The position numbers and the translations under genes were made by a program. From Nocardia terrae (lineage in GTDB: Bacteria; Actinomycetota; Actinomycetes; Mycobacteriales; Mycobacteriaceae), in contig NZ_WRPP01000005.1 of the NCBI RefSeq assembly GCF_009760405.1, positions 310,001 through 374,000 of the forward strand: a DNA stretch of 64,000 nt. The letters run 5' to 3'. A model generated the notes under the pieces. That model was not told where the DNA came from, made no database searches, and worked only from the letters and a program-made list of their open reading frames with translations. Numbering within the stretch: position 1 is the stretch's first letter; every line of letters begins with the position of its first letter. Positions 53,810-61,693 of the stretch are shown piece by piece.

Positions 53810-54909
53810 CCGCGGTGCGACCGGGCAGCTCGAACCCGGAATCCGAAGGCGTTCCGTGCCTCTGGATGCGCGGCGGGACCTCCAAGGGCGGCTACTTCCT
53901 CGCCGCCGACCTGCCCGCCGATCCGACGGCCCGCGACGATCTGCTGCTGCGGATCATGGGATCCCCGGATCCCCGCCAGATCGACGGCCTGGGCGCGGCG
54001 ACATCGTTGACCAGCAAGGTCGCGGTGGTTTCTCCGTCGCGGCGGCCCGGCGTGGACGTGGACTACCTGTTCCTGCAGCTGGGCGTCGACCAGCCGACCG
54101 TGTCCGACCGGCAGAACTGCGGCAACATACTCGCCGGAGTCGGGCCCTTCGCCGTCGAAACCGGGCTCGTGACCGCCGGTGGTGACAGCGCGACTGTCCG
54201 CATCCATCAGATCAATTCCGGCAGCATCGCCTCCGCCACGTTCCCGGTCCGTGACGGCCTGCCCGTCTACTCCGGCGATACTCGCATCGATGGTGTGCCC
54301 GGGACGGCCGCGCCGGTGGTGTTGTCGTTCGAGGACACCGCCGGATCGGCCACCGCGGGCCTGTTCCCGACCGGCCGACTGCGCGACCACATCGACGGCA
54401 TCGACGTGACCTGCGTGGACAACGGCATGCCCGTGGTGGTCGCGACCGCGGCGAGCTTCGGGCTCACCGGCTACGAGCCGGTCGCGGACCTGGCGACGGA
54501 CGCCGCACTGCTCGGCCGCGTGGACAACCTGCGCCGCAAGGCCGCTCAGCTGATGGGGCTCGGCGATGTGGCGGAGACCTCGGTGCCCAAGACCGTGCTT
54601 CTCACACCCGCCTGCGATGGCGGGACGGTGTGCACGCGCTCGTTCATCCCGGTGCAGCCGCACACGTCCATCGGCGTGTTCGCCGCGATCAGCGCCGCAA
54701 CCGCGATGATGACTCCCGGAGCGGTCGGGCACGAGCTCGCCGCGGGCCTGCCCCCGGGGCCACGGCGGGTGGACATGGAGCATCCCTCCGGGCACCTGCT
54801 GATCGATATCGACATGGACACCACCGTCACCCCGCCGCGGGCGCGCTCCGCAGGCGTGGTGCGCACCGCTCGAAAGCTGTTCGCCGGTAGGGCTTTTCCT
54901 CGCGCATGA
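53806..54909 (+). CDS. galD: 4-oxalomesaconate tautomerase, GalD type (PrpF family)
   Basis: A 367-residue PrpF-fold isomerase: CLWMRGGTSKGGYFLAADLP near residue 18, SPDPRQIDGLGAATSLTSKV near 52, the active-site Cys in QNCGNILAGVGPFA near 104, and ITDNGMPVVV-like VTCVDNGMPVVV near 205. GalD converts keto and enol forms of 4-oxalomesaconate to feed GalB. Start overlaps the galC stop. The order GalB, dehydrogenase, GalC, GalD fits a complete lower pathway from 4-oxalomesaconate. Confidence 0.88.
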   Translation: MTAVRPGSSNPESEGVPCLWMRGGTSKGGYFLAADLPADPTARDDLLLRIMGSPDPRQIDGLGAATSLTSKVAVVSPSRRPGVDVDYLFLQLGVDQPTVSDRQNCGNILAGVGPFAVETGLVTAGGDSATVRIHQINSGSIASATFPVRDGLPVYSGDTRIDGVPGTAAPVVLSFEDTAGSATAGLFPTGRLRDHIDGIDVTCVDNGMPVVVATAASFGLTGYEPVADLATDAALLGRVDNLRRKAAQLMGLGDVAETSVPKTVLLTPACDGGTVCTRSFIPVQPHTSIGVFAAISAATAMMTPGAVGHELAAGLPPGPRRVDMEHPSGHLLIDIDMDTTVTPPRARSAGVVRTARKLFAGRAFPRA

Positions 54910-54939
54910 CGCGCCCGACGGTCAAGGAGGACCGCAATC

Positions 54940-55905
54940 ATGGCACCTCGCCACGAGATCGCGCATCTGGCGCATGTGCAACTGCTCACCCCGAAACTCG
55001 AGGAGAGCGTTCGGTTCTGCACCGATTTCCTGGGATTGCGGGTGGTCGGGTCCGAGGGTGATCGGGTCTACCTGCACGCCTGGGACGACTACCAGCACCA
55101 CACCCTCACCCTGCGAGCACACCGGCACGCGGGCATCGCCCGAACCCACCTACGGGCCGCGAGCCCCGAGGCATTGCGAGGGCGGGTGGATGCCATCGAA
55201 ACGACCGGATACGGAATCGGCTGGGCCGACGGCGAACCCGGCTTCGGACCCACCTACCTGTTCACGGATCCGGACGGGCACGAATTCGGCCTCTACTACG
55301 AGGCGGAATGGTTCCAGTGCACCGAGGAGACCCGTCCGGCGCTGAAGAACCAAGCTGCCGCCTACCCCAGTGGCGGTGTTCCCGCCCGCCGCCTCGATCA
55401 CGTGAATTTCCTCGGGCGCACGCCGGGGGACAATCGTGATTTTCTCGTCGACGTCCTGGGCGCGTTGACGACCGAGCAGATCATGCTCGACGACGGGTCG
55501 GTCGCGGCCGCGTGGACCACGTTCACCAACAAGAGCTACGACCTCGTCTACACCCGCGACAACTTGGGGTTGTCGGGGCGGTTGCACCACATCGCCTTCG
55601 CCGCCGACAGCCGCGCCGACATTCTGCGCGCCTGCGACGTCGCCCTGGACCAGGGCGTGTTCATCGAGACCGGACCGCACAAACATGCCATCCAGCAGAC
55701 GTTCTTCCTCTACGTCTACGAACCCGGCGGCAACCGCATCGAGCTGTGCAATCCGGGAGCGCGGCTGATCCTGGCACCGGATTGGCATCGGGTGGATTGG
55801 ACCGAAGCCGAGCGCGCCAAGGGGCAGGCATGGGGGCTGAAGACCATCGAGTCCTTCCATACCCACGGCACACCGACCGCCGACGACCTGACGCGGGAGA
55901 CCTGA
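54940..55905 (+). CDS. VOC-family (type I) extradiol ring-cleavage dioxygenase
   Basis: A 321-residue two-module vicinal-oxygen-chelate dioxygenase. Metal ligands are visible in the C-terminal module: His in RRLDHVNFL near residue 150, His in RLHHIAFAA near 214 and Glu in GNRIELCN near 265, with GPHKHAIQQTFFLY supplying second-shell residues. In catechol 2,3-dioxygenases NKAHD carries the acid-base His; here it reads NKSYD. Being in an operon with GalB, GalC and GalD, it is the likely ring-opening enzyme for gallate or a related trihydroxy acid, a job normally done by LigAB-type enzymes. Substrate is inference. Confidence 0.8.
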   Translation: MAPRHEIAHLAHVQLLTPKLEESVRFCTDFLGLRVVGSEGDRVYLHAWDDYQHHTLTLRAHRHAGIARTHLRAASPEALRGRVDAIETTGYGIGWADGEPGFGPTYLFTDPDGHEFGLYYEAEWFQCTEETRPALKNQAAAYPSGGVPARRLDHVNFLGRTPGDNRDFLVDVLGALTTEQIMLDDGSVAAAWTTFTNKSYDLVYTRDNLGLSGRLHHIAFAADSRADILRACDVALDQGVFIETGPHKHAIQQTFFLYVYEPGGNRIELCNPGARLILAPDWHRVDWTEAERAKGQAWGLKTIESFHTHGTPTADDLTRET

Positions 55906-55980
55906 AACTAGCAGTCGCTGAGGGTATTTCGAACGTTTGACACGGAGGGCTCGGCGTCGTGCCAACCCATTCGAATCAAT

Positions 55981-56000
55981 TGTTAACAATTTTGCCCAAA
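55981..56000. promoter_or_regulatory. GntR regulon site 4 (before the MFS transporter)
   Basis: TGTTAACAATTTTGCCCAAA, with a perfect left arm and one changed position in the right arm. It lies 74 bp upstream of the transporter start. Confidence 0.6.
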
Positions 56001-56073
56001 ATATTGTGCACCGGATCTCTGACGTTGTAGCGTGCGTCACCGTGATCCACACCACTGGACGAAAGAGATTCCG

Positions 56074-57420
56074 TTGTCCGCGATAGCCCAACCCGGCGGT
56101 TCCACCGCCATCACCACCCTGGCCACCCGCGTCATCGCGCTGTGTTGGTTCCTCGTTCTCCTCGACGGCCTCGATCTGTTCGTCTACGGCGCTGTGCTGC
56201 CGGGTGTGCTGGACGACAAGGCTTTTCACCTCACCAAGGCGGTGGCCGGTGACATCGGCAGCCTCACCAACTTCGGGATGCTGCTGGGCGCGCTGACCGC
56301 GGGGCTGCTGACCGACCGGATCGGGCGCCGGCGCCTACTACTGGCCGGGGTGGTCATCTTCTCACTCGCCTCGGGCGGCGCGGCCACCGCGCCCTCGGTC
56401 GGCGTCTTCGCCGTCGCCCGCTTCATCTCCGGCTACGGACTGGGCGCACTGCTGCCCACCTGCATCGCGCTGGTCCAGGAATTCGCACCTCCACGCCGCA
56501 AGGCCATCGCGGTCACCTTCCTGATGACCGCCCACCAGGCCGGGGGCGCACTTGCGGGCGCACTGGCCATGTCGGTGGTGCACGCTTTGGGCTGGCGTTC
56601 GGTGTACTGGCTGGGCATGCTGCCACTGCTGCTGATTCCGGTGGTGTGGGCGCTGCTGCCGGAATCGATCACCTATCTGATCTCCAGCGGCCGTACCGAG
56701 CGCGCCACCGCGTTGGCCTCGAAATACGGTGTGCCCCTGGGGTTCTACGCGCCGGAGCCGGGTGCGGAGCGCCGCCGCGGGGATGTCCGGGCGCTGTTCG
56801 CGGCACCGGTGCGCACAACCACCCTGCTGTTCTGGGTGGCATCGTTCTTCGGCCTGCTGCTCGTGTACGGCATGAATACCTGGCTGCCGACCATGATGCG
56901 TGGCCACGGCTACAACCTGGGTTCGGCCATCAGTTTCCTGCTCGTGATCAACCTCGGCGGCATCGTCGGCATGCTGGTCGCCGGTCCGCTGGCCGACCGC
57001 TTCGGACCGCAGCGGGTCGCGATGGCCTGGTTCGCCTGCACCGCGGTCGGCGTCGGACTGCTGGTGAATCACATGCCGCTGGTATGGACCTACGTGGTCG
57101 TCTTCGCCACCGGCGGATTCCTGTTCAGCGCACAGACTTTGATCTACGCCTCCACCAGCTCGTACTACCTGCCCAGCGTGCGCGCCACCGCCCTGGGCTG
57201 GGTCTCCGCGGTGGGCCGCTGGGGCTCCATCTTCGGCCCCTGGTTCGGCGGCGTGCTGCTCTCACACGGCCTCACCACCAGCGGGTTCGGCATGTTCTCC
57301 GCCGCGGCGGTAATCGCGCTGCTCACGCTCGCCTTCGTCCGACGCAATCCGGAGGTCGACGCGATCAACGCGGCAGACGACCTTGCCGCCACCGAAGGCT
57401 CCACGACCCAGCCCGTGTAG
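56074..57420 (+). CDS. MFS transporter, aromatic acid:H+ symporter type
   Basis: A 448-residue, twelve-span MFS protein. The first helix has LLDGLDLFVYGAVLPG, the AAHS signature carrying the two Asp residues needed in PcaK, and the loop 2-3 motif reads GLLTDRIGRRRLL. The family imports protocatechuate, 4-hydroxybenzoate or gallate (GalT). TTG 56074 is chosen because GAAAGAGATT precedes it; the longer frame starts at 56032. A regulon site upstream ties it to the gal operon. Confidence 0.85.
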   Translation: MSAIAQPGGSTAITTLATRVIALCWFLVLLDGLDLFVYGAVLPGVLDDKAFHLTKAVAGDIGSLTNFGMLLGALTAGLLTDRIGRRRLLLAGVVIFSLASGGAATAPSVGVFAVARFISGYGLGALLPTCIALVQEFAPPRRKAIAVTFLMTAHQAGGALAGALAMSVVHALGWRSVYWLGMLPLLLIPVVWALLPESITYLISSGRTERATALASKYGVPLGFYAPEPGAERRRGDVRALFAAPVRTTTLLFWVASFFGLLLVYGMNTWLPTMMRGHGYNLGSAISFLLVINLGGIVGMLVAGPLADRFGPQRVAMAWFACTAVGVGLLVNHMPLVWTYVVVFATGGFLFSAQTLIYASTSSYYLPSVRATALGWVSAVGRWGSIFGPWFGGVLLSHGLTTSGFGMFSAAAVIALLTLAFVRRNPEVDAINAADDLAATEGSTTQPV

Positions 57421-57494
57421 AGCCACCACAAACTCCGAATTCGTTCGTATCGAACAGAATTCGGGTCTCGAAATACATCCTGATGAGGAAACCT

Positions 57495-58196
57495 ATGCAA
57501 ATGCGAAGCATCGCCGTCACCGCCGCACTGGCCGCGGCCACACTCGGCATCACCACGGGCACCGCCCAGGCCCGGAGCACCGATGGCGACACGATCAACT
57601 ACGCCGTGACGAACTCCAACACCGACACCGTCATCAAGACCGATGCCGGGTCGATGGTCGTCGAGGACGGCATCTTCAAGATCAAGGCAGCCAACGGCGC
57701 CACCATCGCCGGCACCGAATTGAAGTTCCGCGTCGACGATTTCGAGTTCCCGATCGCCGCGAACATCTCCGATCGCACCGCCACCCTGACCCCGGAAATG
57801 GACCTCGACCACGCCGTCTACAAGCCGGTCGCGCTGCCGTACGAGGACCAGGCGCCGTGGAAGAACGCCTACGACCGCGAACAGGCGGCGTGGAACCGCA
57901 TGAAAGACACCATCTCGCTGGGCGCCACCGTCGGCACCCTGGTCGGCGGCATCGCTGGCGCCGGCGTCGGCTGCATCCTCGGCGGCGTCACCCTGGCCAC
58001 CGTCACCGGCGCGTTGACCGCCATGTTCGGCGCGCTGCCCGCCGGCGTCTTCGGCTGCATCGTCGGCATGTCCGTGGTCGGCTTCCTGGGCACCCTGATC
58101 GGCAATCTCGCCGTGACCGCACCCGTCGCGATTCTCGCCGCGGTGCAGTACTTCACCACGATCAACCAGCCCATGCCGAACACCCCGGCGAAATGA
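57495..58196 (+). CDS. Secreted protein with glycine-zipper segment, Nocardia-type
   Basis: A 233-residue protein: signal peptide (about residues 1-24, ending TAQA), a beta-rich domain (about 25-105), WKNAYDREQAAWNRMKDT, then a long Gly/Ala-rich hydrophobic region (about 137-220) of glycine-zipper type with two Cys. It resembles a family of exported proteins seen mainly in Nocardia (perhaps DUF8020). Function unknown. GAGGAAACCT precedes ATG 57495; ATG 57483 is an alternative. It separates the transporter from the tannase gene and has no regulon site of its own. Confidence 0.65.
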   Translation: MQMRSIAVTAALAAATLGITTGTAQARSTDGDTINYAVTNSNTDTVIKTDAGSMVVEDGIFKIKAANGATIAGTELKFRVDDFEFPIAANISDRTATLTPEMDLDHAVYKPVALPYEDQAPWKNAYDREQAAWNRMKDTISLGATVGTLVGGIAGAGVGCILGGVTLATVTGALTAMFGALPAGVFGCIVGMSVVGFLGTLIGNLAVTAPVAILAAVQYFTTINQPMPNTPAK

Positions 58197-58232
58197 GAAC
58201 CTGACCGGCACCGGCCTCTTCCGGCCGCCGAC

Positions 58233-58261
58233 GCCCCGCCCGACCGCCTGCCGGGCGGGGC
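58233..58261 (+). terminator. GC-rich hairpin after the secreted-protein gene
   Basis: Arms GCCCCGCCCG (58233-58242) and CGGGCGGGGC (58252-58261) pair perfectly around a 9-base loop, 37 bp after the stop. There is no T-run, as is common in actinomycetes. Confidence 0.65.
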
Positions 58262-58327
58262 TCCTGTGATGACAGACAGAGTTTTGAGTTATCTCCCAGC
58301 TTCCGCGCAGATTCACCGGAGATATAT

Positions 58328-58347
58328 TGTCAACAATATAACCAACA
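58328..58347. promoter_or_regulatory. GntR regulon site 5 (before the tannase gene)
   Basis: TGTCAACAATATAACCAACA, matching site 1 over the first twelve bases. It lies 26 bp upstream of the tannase start, so a bound regulator would block transcription. Confidence 0.65.
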
Positions 58348-58372
58348 ATTGGTGTCGGCGAAGGGAGAGACC

Positions 58373-59911
58373 GTGCAACGCAGGACCATGCTCAAGGGGA
58401 TCGCCGCGATGGGGGTGCTACCTTTCGCCGCGATCGCCTGCGGCACCCGCTCTGGCCAGCACAACACGAGCGCCGAAAACGAGCCGGACGCACTGGCCTT
58501 CGACCCGAACCGGTACACGACCGCACAGAAGACCGTGACTACGTCCGCCGGTAGCAAATCGGTCACCTATCGCTCCTACACAGGAATCTCCTACGTCTCG
58601 AAGCCGGTGGATCAACAGCACCAGACGCTGAATGTCAGCGTGCCGGTGGAAATCGATGGCAAGGCCGTCGACGCGAGCGGCGCGCCGATCCTGCTTAGCA
58701 ACTCCATCGCCGGGTACATGTCATCGGTCGCCGGGAGCGGCATGGGCGGTGCCATGCCCAGCGGTGCCATGCCCAGCGGCGGGATGCCCGGCGGTGGATT
58801 CGCCGATGGCGCGAACCGGGCCAGCAATCCGGATCTGGCCCTCGCTGCCGGATATGTCGTCGTCGAGCCGGGCACGCGCGGCCGGGACCTGGTCAACAGT
58901 GCGGGCGAGTACTACGGCGTGGCTCCGGCGGCGATCGTCGACCTCAAGGCGGTCGTGCGGTATGTGCGCCACAATGCGGGGCGCATCCCGGGCAATACCG
59001 ACTGGATCGTCTCTACCGGCGTCAGCGCCGGCGGCGCGATGTCGGCACTGCTCGGAGCCTCCACCGACGACCCGCTCTACGACCCTTACCTGCGGGAGAT
59101 CGGCGCGGCGCAGGCCAGCGACGCCGTCTTCGCCAGCGCCGACTACTGCCCGATCGCCGATCTGGAGCATGCCGACATGGCCTACGAATGGAACTGGGGC
59201 GCCAATGCGCTCAGCACGGGCGGGCTCGTGGACCAGAGCGTGTCGGGGGAGCTGAAGACCGCCTTCGCGAGCTACCAGGCCGGGTTGAAACTAATGGGCG
59301 AGAACAGTTTCGGTCCCCTCACCGCCGACAACTACGGCGACTATCTGACCCGCACCTACTTACAGTCTTCGGCGACCAAATATCTTGCCGCGCTGTCGGA
59401 TTCGGCGCGTGCCGACTATCTGGGCCAGAACCCGTGGATAACGTGGTCGGCCGCAAAGGCGACCTTCGCCTGGAATGACTACCTGGCCCACGTCGGGGCC
59501 CGGAAGAAGAACGTCCCGGCGTTCGACGCGTTCGACCTGTCGGCCGGTGAGAACAACGAGTTCGGTCTGGGCACCACCAAAGCCCGCCACTTCACCCCGT
59601 ACAGCCTGCGACACGCCACCGGCAACGCCTCCGCCGAACTCGACGCCGATCTGCCGGACAAGCTGAACCTGATGAACCCCATGCACTTCCTGGATCGTCA
59701 GAGCCCGAACCGGACCAAGAACTGGTGGATTCGAGTGGGCACCAAGGACTCCGACACCTCGCTTACCATCGTCGGCAATCTCGCAGCCCGGTTGCACAAC
59801 CTCGGCGACAACGTGAACGCCGCCATGTACTGGGATGCCGGCCACGGCGCCAACGAGGACGCCGAGGACTTCATCACCTGGATCGGCACCACCACCGGCT
59901 ACCACCGATAG
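58373..59911 (+). CDS. Subtype B tannase, Tat-type lipoprotein
   Basis: A 512-residue alpha/beta hydrolase. The N-terminus has a twin-arginine start (QRRTMLKG) and a lipobox ending AIAC, so it is likely exported folded and lipid-anchored. Tannase B features: VVEPGTRGRD, nucleophile Ser in GVSAGGAMSALLG near residue 218, DYCPIADLEHADMAYEW near 265, and the C-terminal GHGANEDAEDFITWIG with catalytic Asp/His region. It hydrolyses galloyl esters to gallate. A Met/Pro/Gly repeat (PSGAMPSGGMPGGG) near 128-142 is an unusual insertion. GTG 58373 follows GGGAGAG. Regulon site 5 lies just upstream. Confidence 0.87.
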   Translation: MQRRTMLKGIAAMGVLPFAAIACGTRSGQHNTSAENEPDALAFDPNRYTTAQKTVTTSAGSKSVTYRSYTGISYVSKPVDQQHQTLNVSVPVEIDGKAVDASGAPILLSNSIAGYMSSVAGSGMGGAMPSGAMPSGGMPGGGFADGANRASNPDLALAAGYVVVEPGTRGRDLVNSAGEYYGVAPAAIVDLKAVVRYVRHNAGRIPGNTDWIVSTGVSAGGAMSALLGASTDDPLYDPYLREIGAAQASDAVFASADYCPIADLEHADMAYEWNWGANALSTGGLVDQSVSGELKTAFASYQAGLKLMGENSFGPLTADNYGDYLTRTYLQSSATKYLAALSDSARADYLGQNPWITWSAAKATFAWNDYLAHVGARKKNVPAFDAFDLSAGENNEFGLGTTKARHFTPYSLRHATGNASAELDADLPDKLNLMNPMHFLDRQSPNRTKNWWIRVGTKDSDTSLTIVGNLAARLHNLGDNVNAAMYWDAGHGANEDAEDFITWIGTTTGYHR

Positions 59912-60073
59912 CCTTTCAGCGCGACACTGAAAGCACTGGTCTCGCCCCTGGCGGCGCTCACTGAACTTCCCCACTGACGCACCGAAATTCCCATTCGTCC
60001 GCGTGGCTCCGCCGTGCGCGTTCTGGCGGTAACCACGCCTGACCAGCACACATGATTAGAGGAGGCCCCGCTT

Positions 60074-60160
60074 TTGCATGTCGACATGGAGGAAGGTGTG
60101 GAAATCAGTGCCCTGCGGGCACGGGGCTGGACGATCTCGCAGATCGCCCGGGCGGGATGA
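60074..60160 (+). pseudogene. N-terminal remnant of an IS21-type transposase (IstA)
   Basis: From TTG 60074 the frame reads a short peptide with DMEEGVEISALRARGWTISQ then IARAG and a stop. This is the start of the helix-turn-helix region of actinobacterial IS21 IstA proteins; the remainder is gone. It lies in the 367-bp gap between the tannase and qsuA genes, which otherwise holds only hairpins. A weak CTTTCAG/CTGAAAG hairpin lies at 59913-59933. Confidence 0.5.
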
Positions 60161-60221
60161 GCAATCTGGGCAAAATGAGCCAGGCTGGGCCGACTATGGC
60201 CGGATCGGCGAAATCGCCGTG

Positions 60222-60259
60222 GCCATTGAACCCGGATTCGGGCGGCCGGGTTCAATGGC
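60222..60259. terminator. Perfect 14-bp-arm hairpin
   Basis: Arms GCCATTGAACCCGG (60222-60235) and CCGGGTTCAATGGC (60246-60259) around a 10-base loop. It is 20 bp beyond the stop of the leftward transporter gene and likely ends that operon. Confidence 0.7.
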
Positions 60260-60278
60260 AATGCGTCGCCGTGGTCGC

Positions 60279-61661
60279 TCAGACGGCGACGACTCCGGCG
60301 CGGAGGCGTCGATATTCCTCGTACGGAACGGATTTCGCAGTCGCGGTGCCGAGGTCCTCGAGCGGGACGCGGTAGGTTTCAGGGGCCGTGAAGGCGGCGA
60401 TGGCCGCGAGTGCCGCGCAACCGAAGGTGAAGGCACCGACGATGAGCGGCACGTTCGCATGTGGCGGTGCGACGAGGGCGTAAACGGTCGGCAGGAACGC
60501 GGTGATCATGGTGCCGATATTCTGCGAGACCGCGAAGCCGGTGACACGGGTGCGAGTGGGGAACAGCTCTTGGTAGAAAGCAGGGAAGACGGCGTTGTAG
60601 CCCTGATAGACCAAGCCCCACATGAGAATTGCCAGTACGAAGGTCAGGGCCAGATTGTTCTGGCTGATCGCCCAGAGGTAGGCGAAGGACAACGCGCCCG
60701 AGCCGAGCGAACCGACGATGATGCACGGACGGCGGCCGATTCGGTCGGACAGATCGCCGACGAACGGAATCAGCAGAACCGCGACGGCATTGCCGACCAC
60801 GGAGATCCATAGGAAGCCGGTCTTGCTCATGCCGACGCCGTAGCTGGCGTTGGTGGCGTAGGTGGCGCCGAAGACTGTGGCGGCGGTGGGGATGGCGTTC
60901 ATCAGTGCCATGCACACCACGCGCAGCATGTTGGAGCCGCTGTCGCGTACCGCCTCGACGATCGGGGCCTTCACCGCTTCTGGTTGGTCCTGCTGGGCTT
61001 GGAAGGCCGGCGTCTCGTCGACCCCGCGGCGGATCAGGTAGCCGGCGAGCAGCACGAAAAAGCTGAGCAGGAACGGGATTCGCCAGCCCCAGCTTTGGAA
61101 GGCGTCGGCCGGGAGCAGCGCCGCCATCGGCAGGAACGCGGCGGCGGCCAGCAGTTGCCCGGCCTGTGTGCCTTGCAGGGTGAAGCTGGCGAAGAATCCG
61201 CGCCGACCGAACGGCGCGTGCTCGACGATCATGGCGCTGGCCCCCGACATTTCGCCGCCTACCGCGAAGCCCTGGATGAGCCGCAAGACCACCAGCAGTA
61301 CCGGGGCCAGATAGCCGACCGAGTGATAGGTGGGCAACAGGGCCACCAGGAACGTGGATAGGCCCATCACTATCATGCAGAGCACGAGCACGTTCTTGCG
61401 GCCGCGCCGGTCACCCCAGTGGCCGAGCACGAACGCCCCTACCGGCCGGGCGACGTAGCCTACGCCGAAGGTCGCCAATGAGACCAGAATGCCGATTGTC
61501 GGATTCCCCTTGGGAAAGAAGATGTTCGGGAAGACCAGGGCGGCAGCCTGGGCATACACGAAGAAGTCGTAGTACTCGAGGGCGCTGCCGATCCAGCCGC
61601 TGGCCGCGGCCTTGCGGGGAGTCTTGGGCGCTGTCGATGAGGGTGGGGTCGAGGTACTCAC
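60279..61661 (-). CDS. MFS transporter, metabolite:H+ symporter (ShiA/QsuA-like)
   Basis: A 460-residue protein with twelve spans and the MHS-family signatures SGWIGSALEYYDFFVYAQAAALVFP near residue 21, RPVGAFVLGHWGDRRGRK near 77 and RLIQGFAVGGEMSGA near 128. Relatives import shikimate, dehydroshikimate, proline betaine or dicarboxylates. It lies 32 bp downstream of the dehydroshikimate-dehydratase gene, matching the transporter-dehydratase pair qsuA-qsuB of corynebacteria, so shikimate or quinate is the likely cargo. Start is GTG 61661. Confidence 0.85.
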   Translation of the reverse strand: MSTSTPPSSTAPKTPRKAAASGWIGSALEYYDFFVYAQAAALVFPNIFFPKGNPTIGILVSLATFGVGYVARPVGAFVLGHWGDRRGRKNVLVLCMIVMGLSTFLVALLPTYHSVGYLAPVLLVVLRLIQGFAVGGEMSGASAMIVEHAPFGRRGFFASFTLQGTQAGQLLAAAAFLPMAALLPADAFQSWGWRIPFLLSFFVLLAGYLIRRGVDETPAFQAQQDQPEAVKAPIVEAVRDSGSNMLRVVCMALMNAIPTAATVFGATYATNASYGVGMSKTGFLWISVVGNAVAVLLIPFVGDLSDRIGRRPCIIVGSLGSGALSFAYLWAISQNNLALTFVLAILMWGLVYQGYNAVFPAFYQELFPTRTRVTGFAVSQNIGTMITAFLPTVYALVAPPHANVPLIVGAFTFGCAALAAIAAFTAPETYRVPLEDLGTATAKSVPYEEYRRLRAGVVAV

Positions 61662-61693
61662 TGCTGATCTTTCTTTCGGGTCGACGATGACGC

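Noticed and set aside
58745..58800. Short repeats in the tannase gene as a DNA repeat array
   Set aside because: They encode an in-frame Met/Pro/Gly-rich stretch and are better read as a low-complexity protein insertion.
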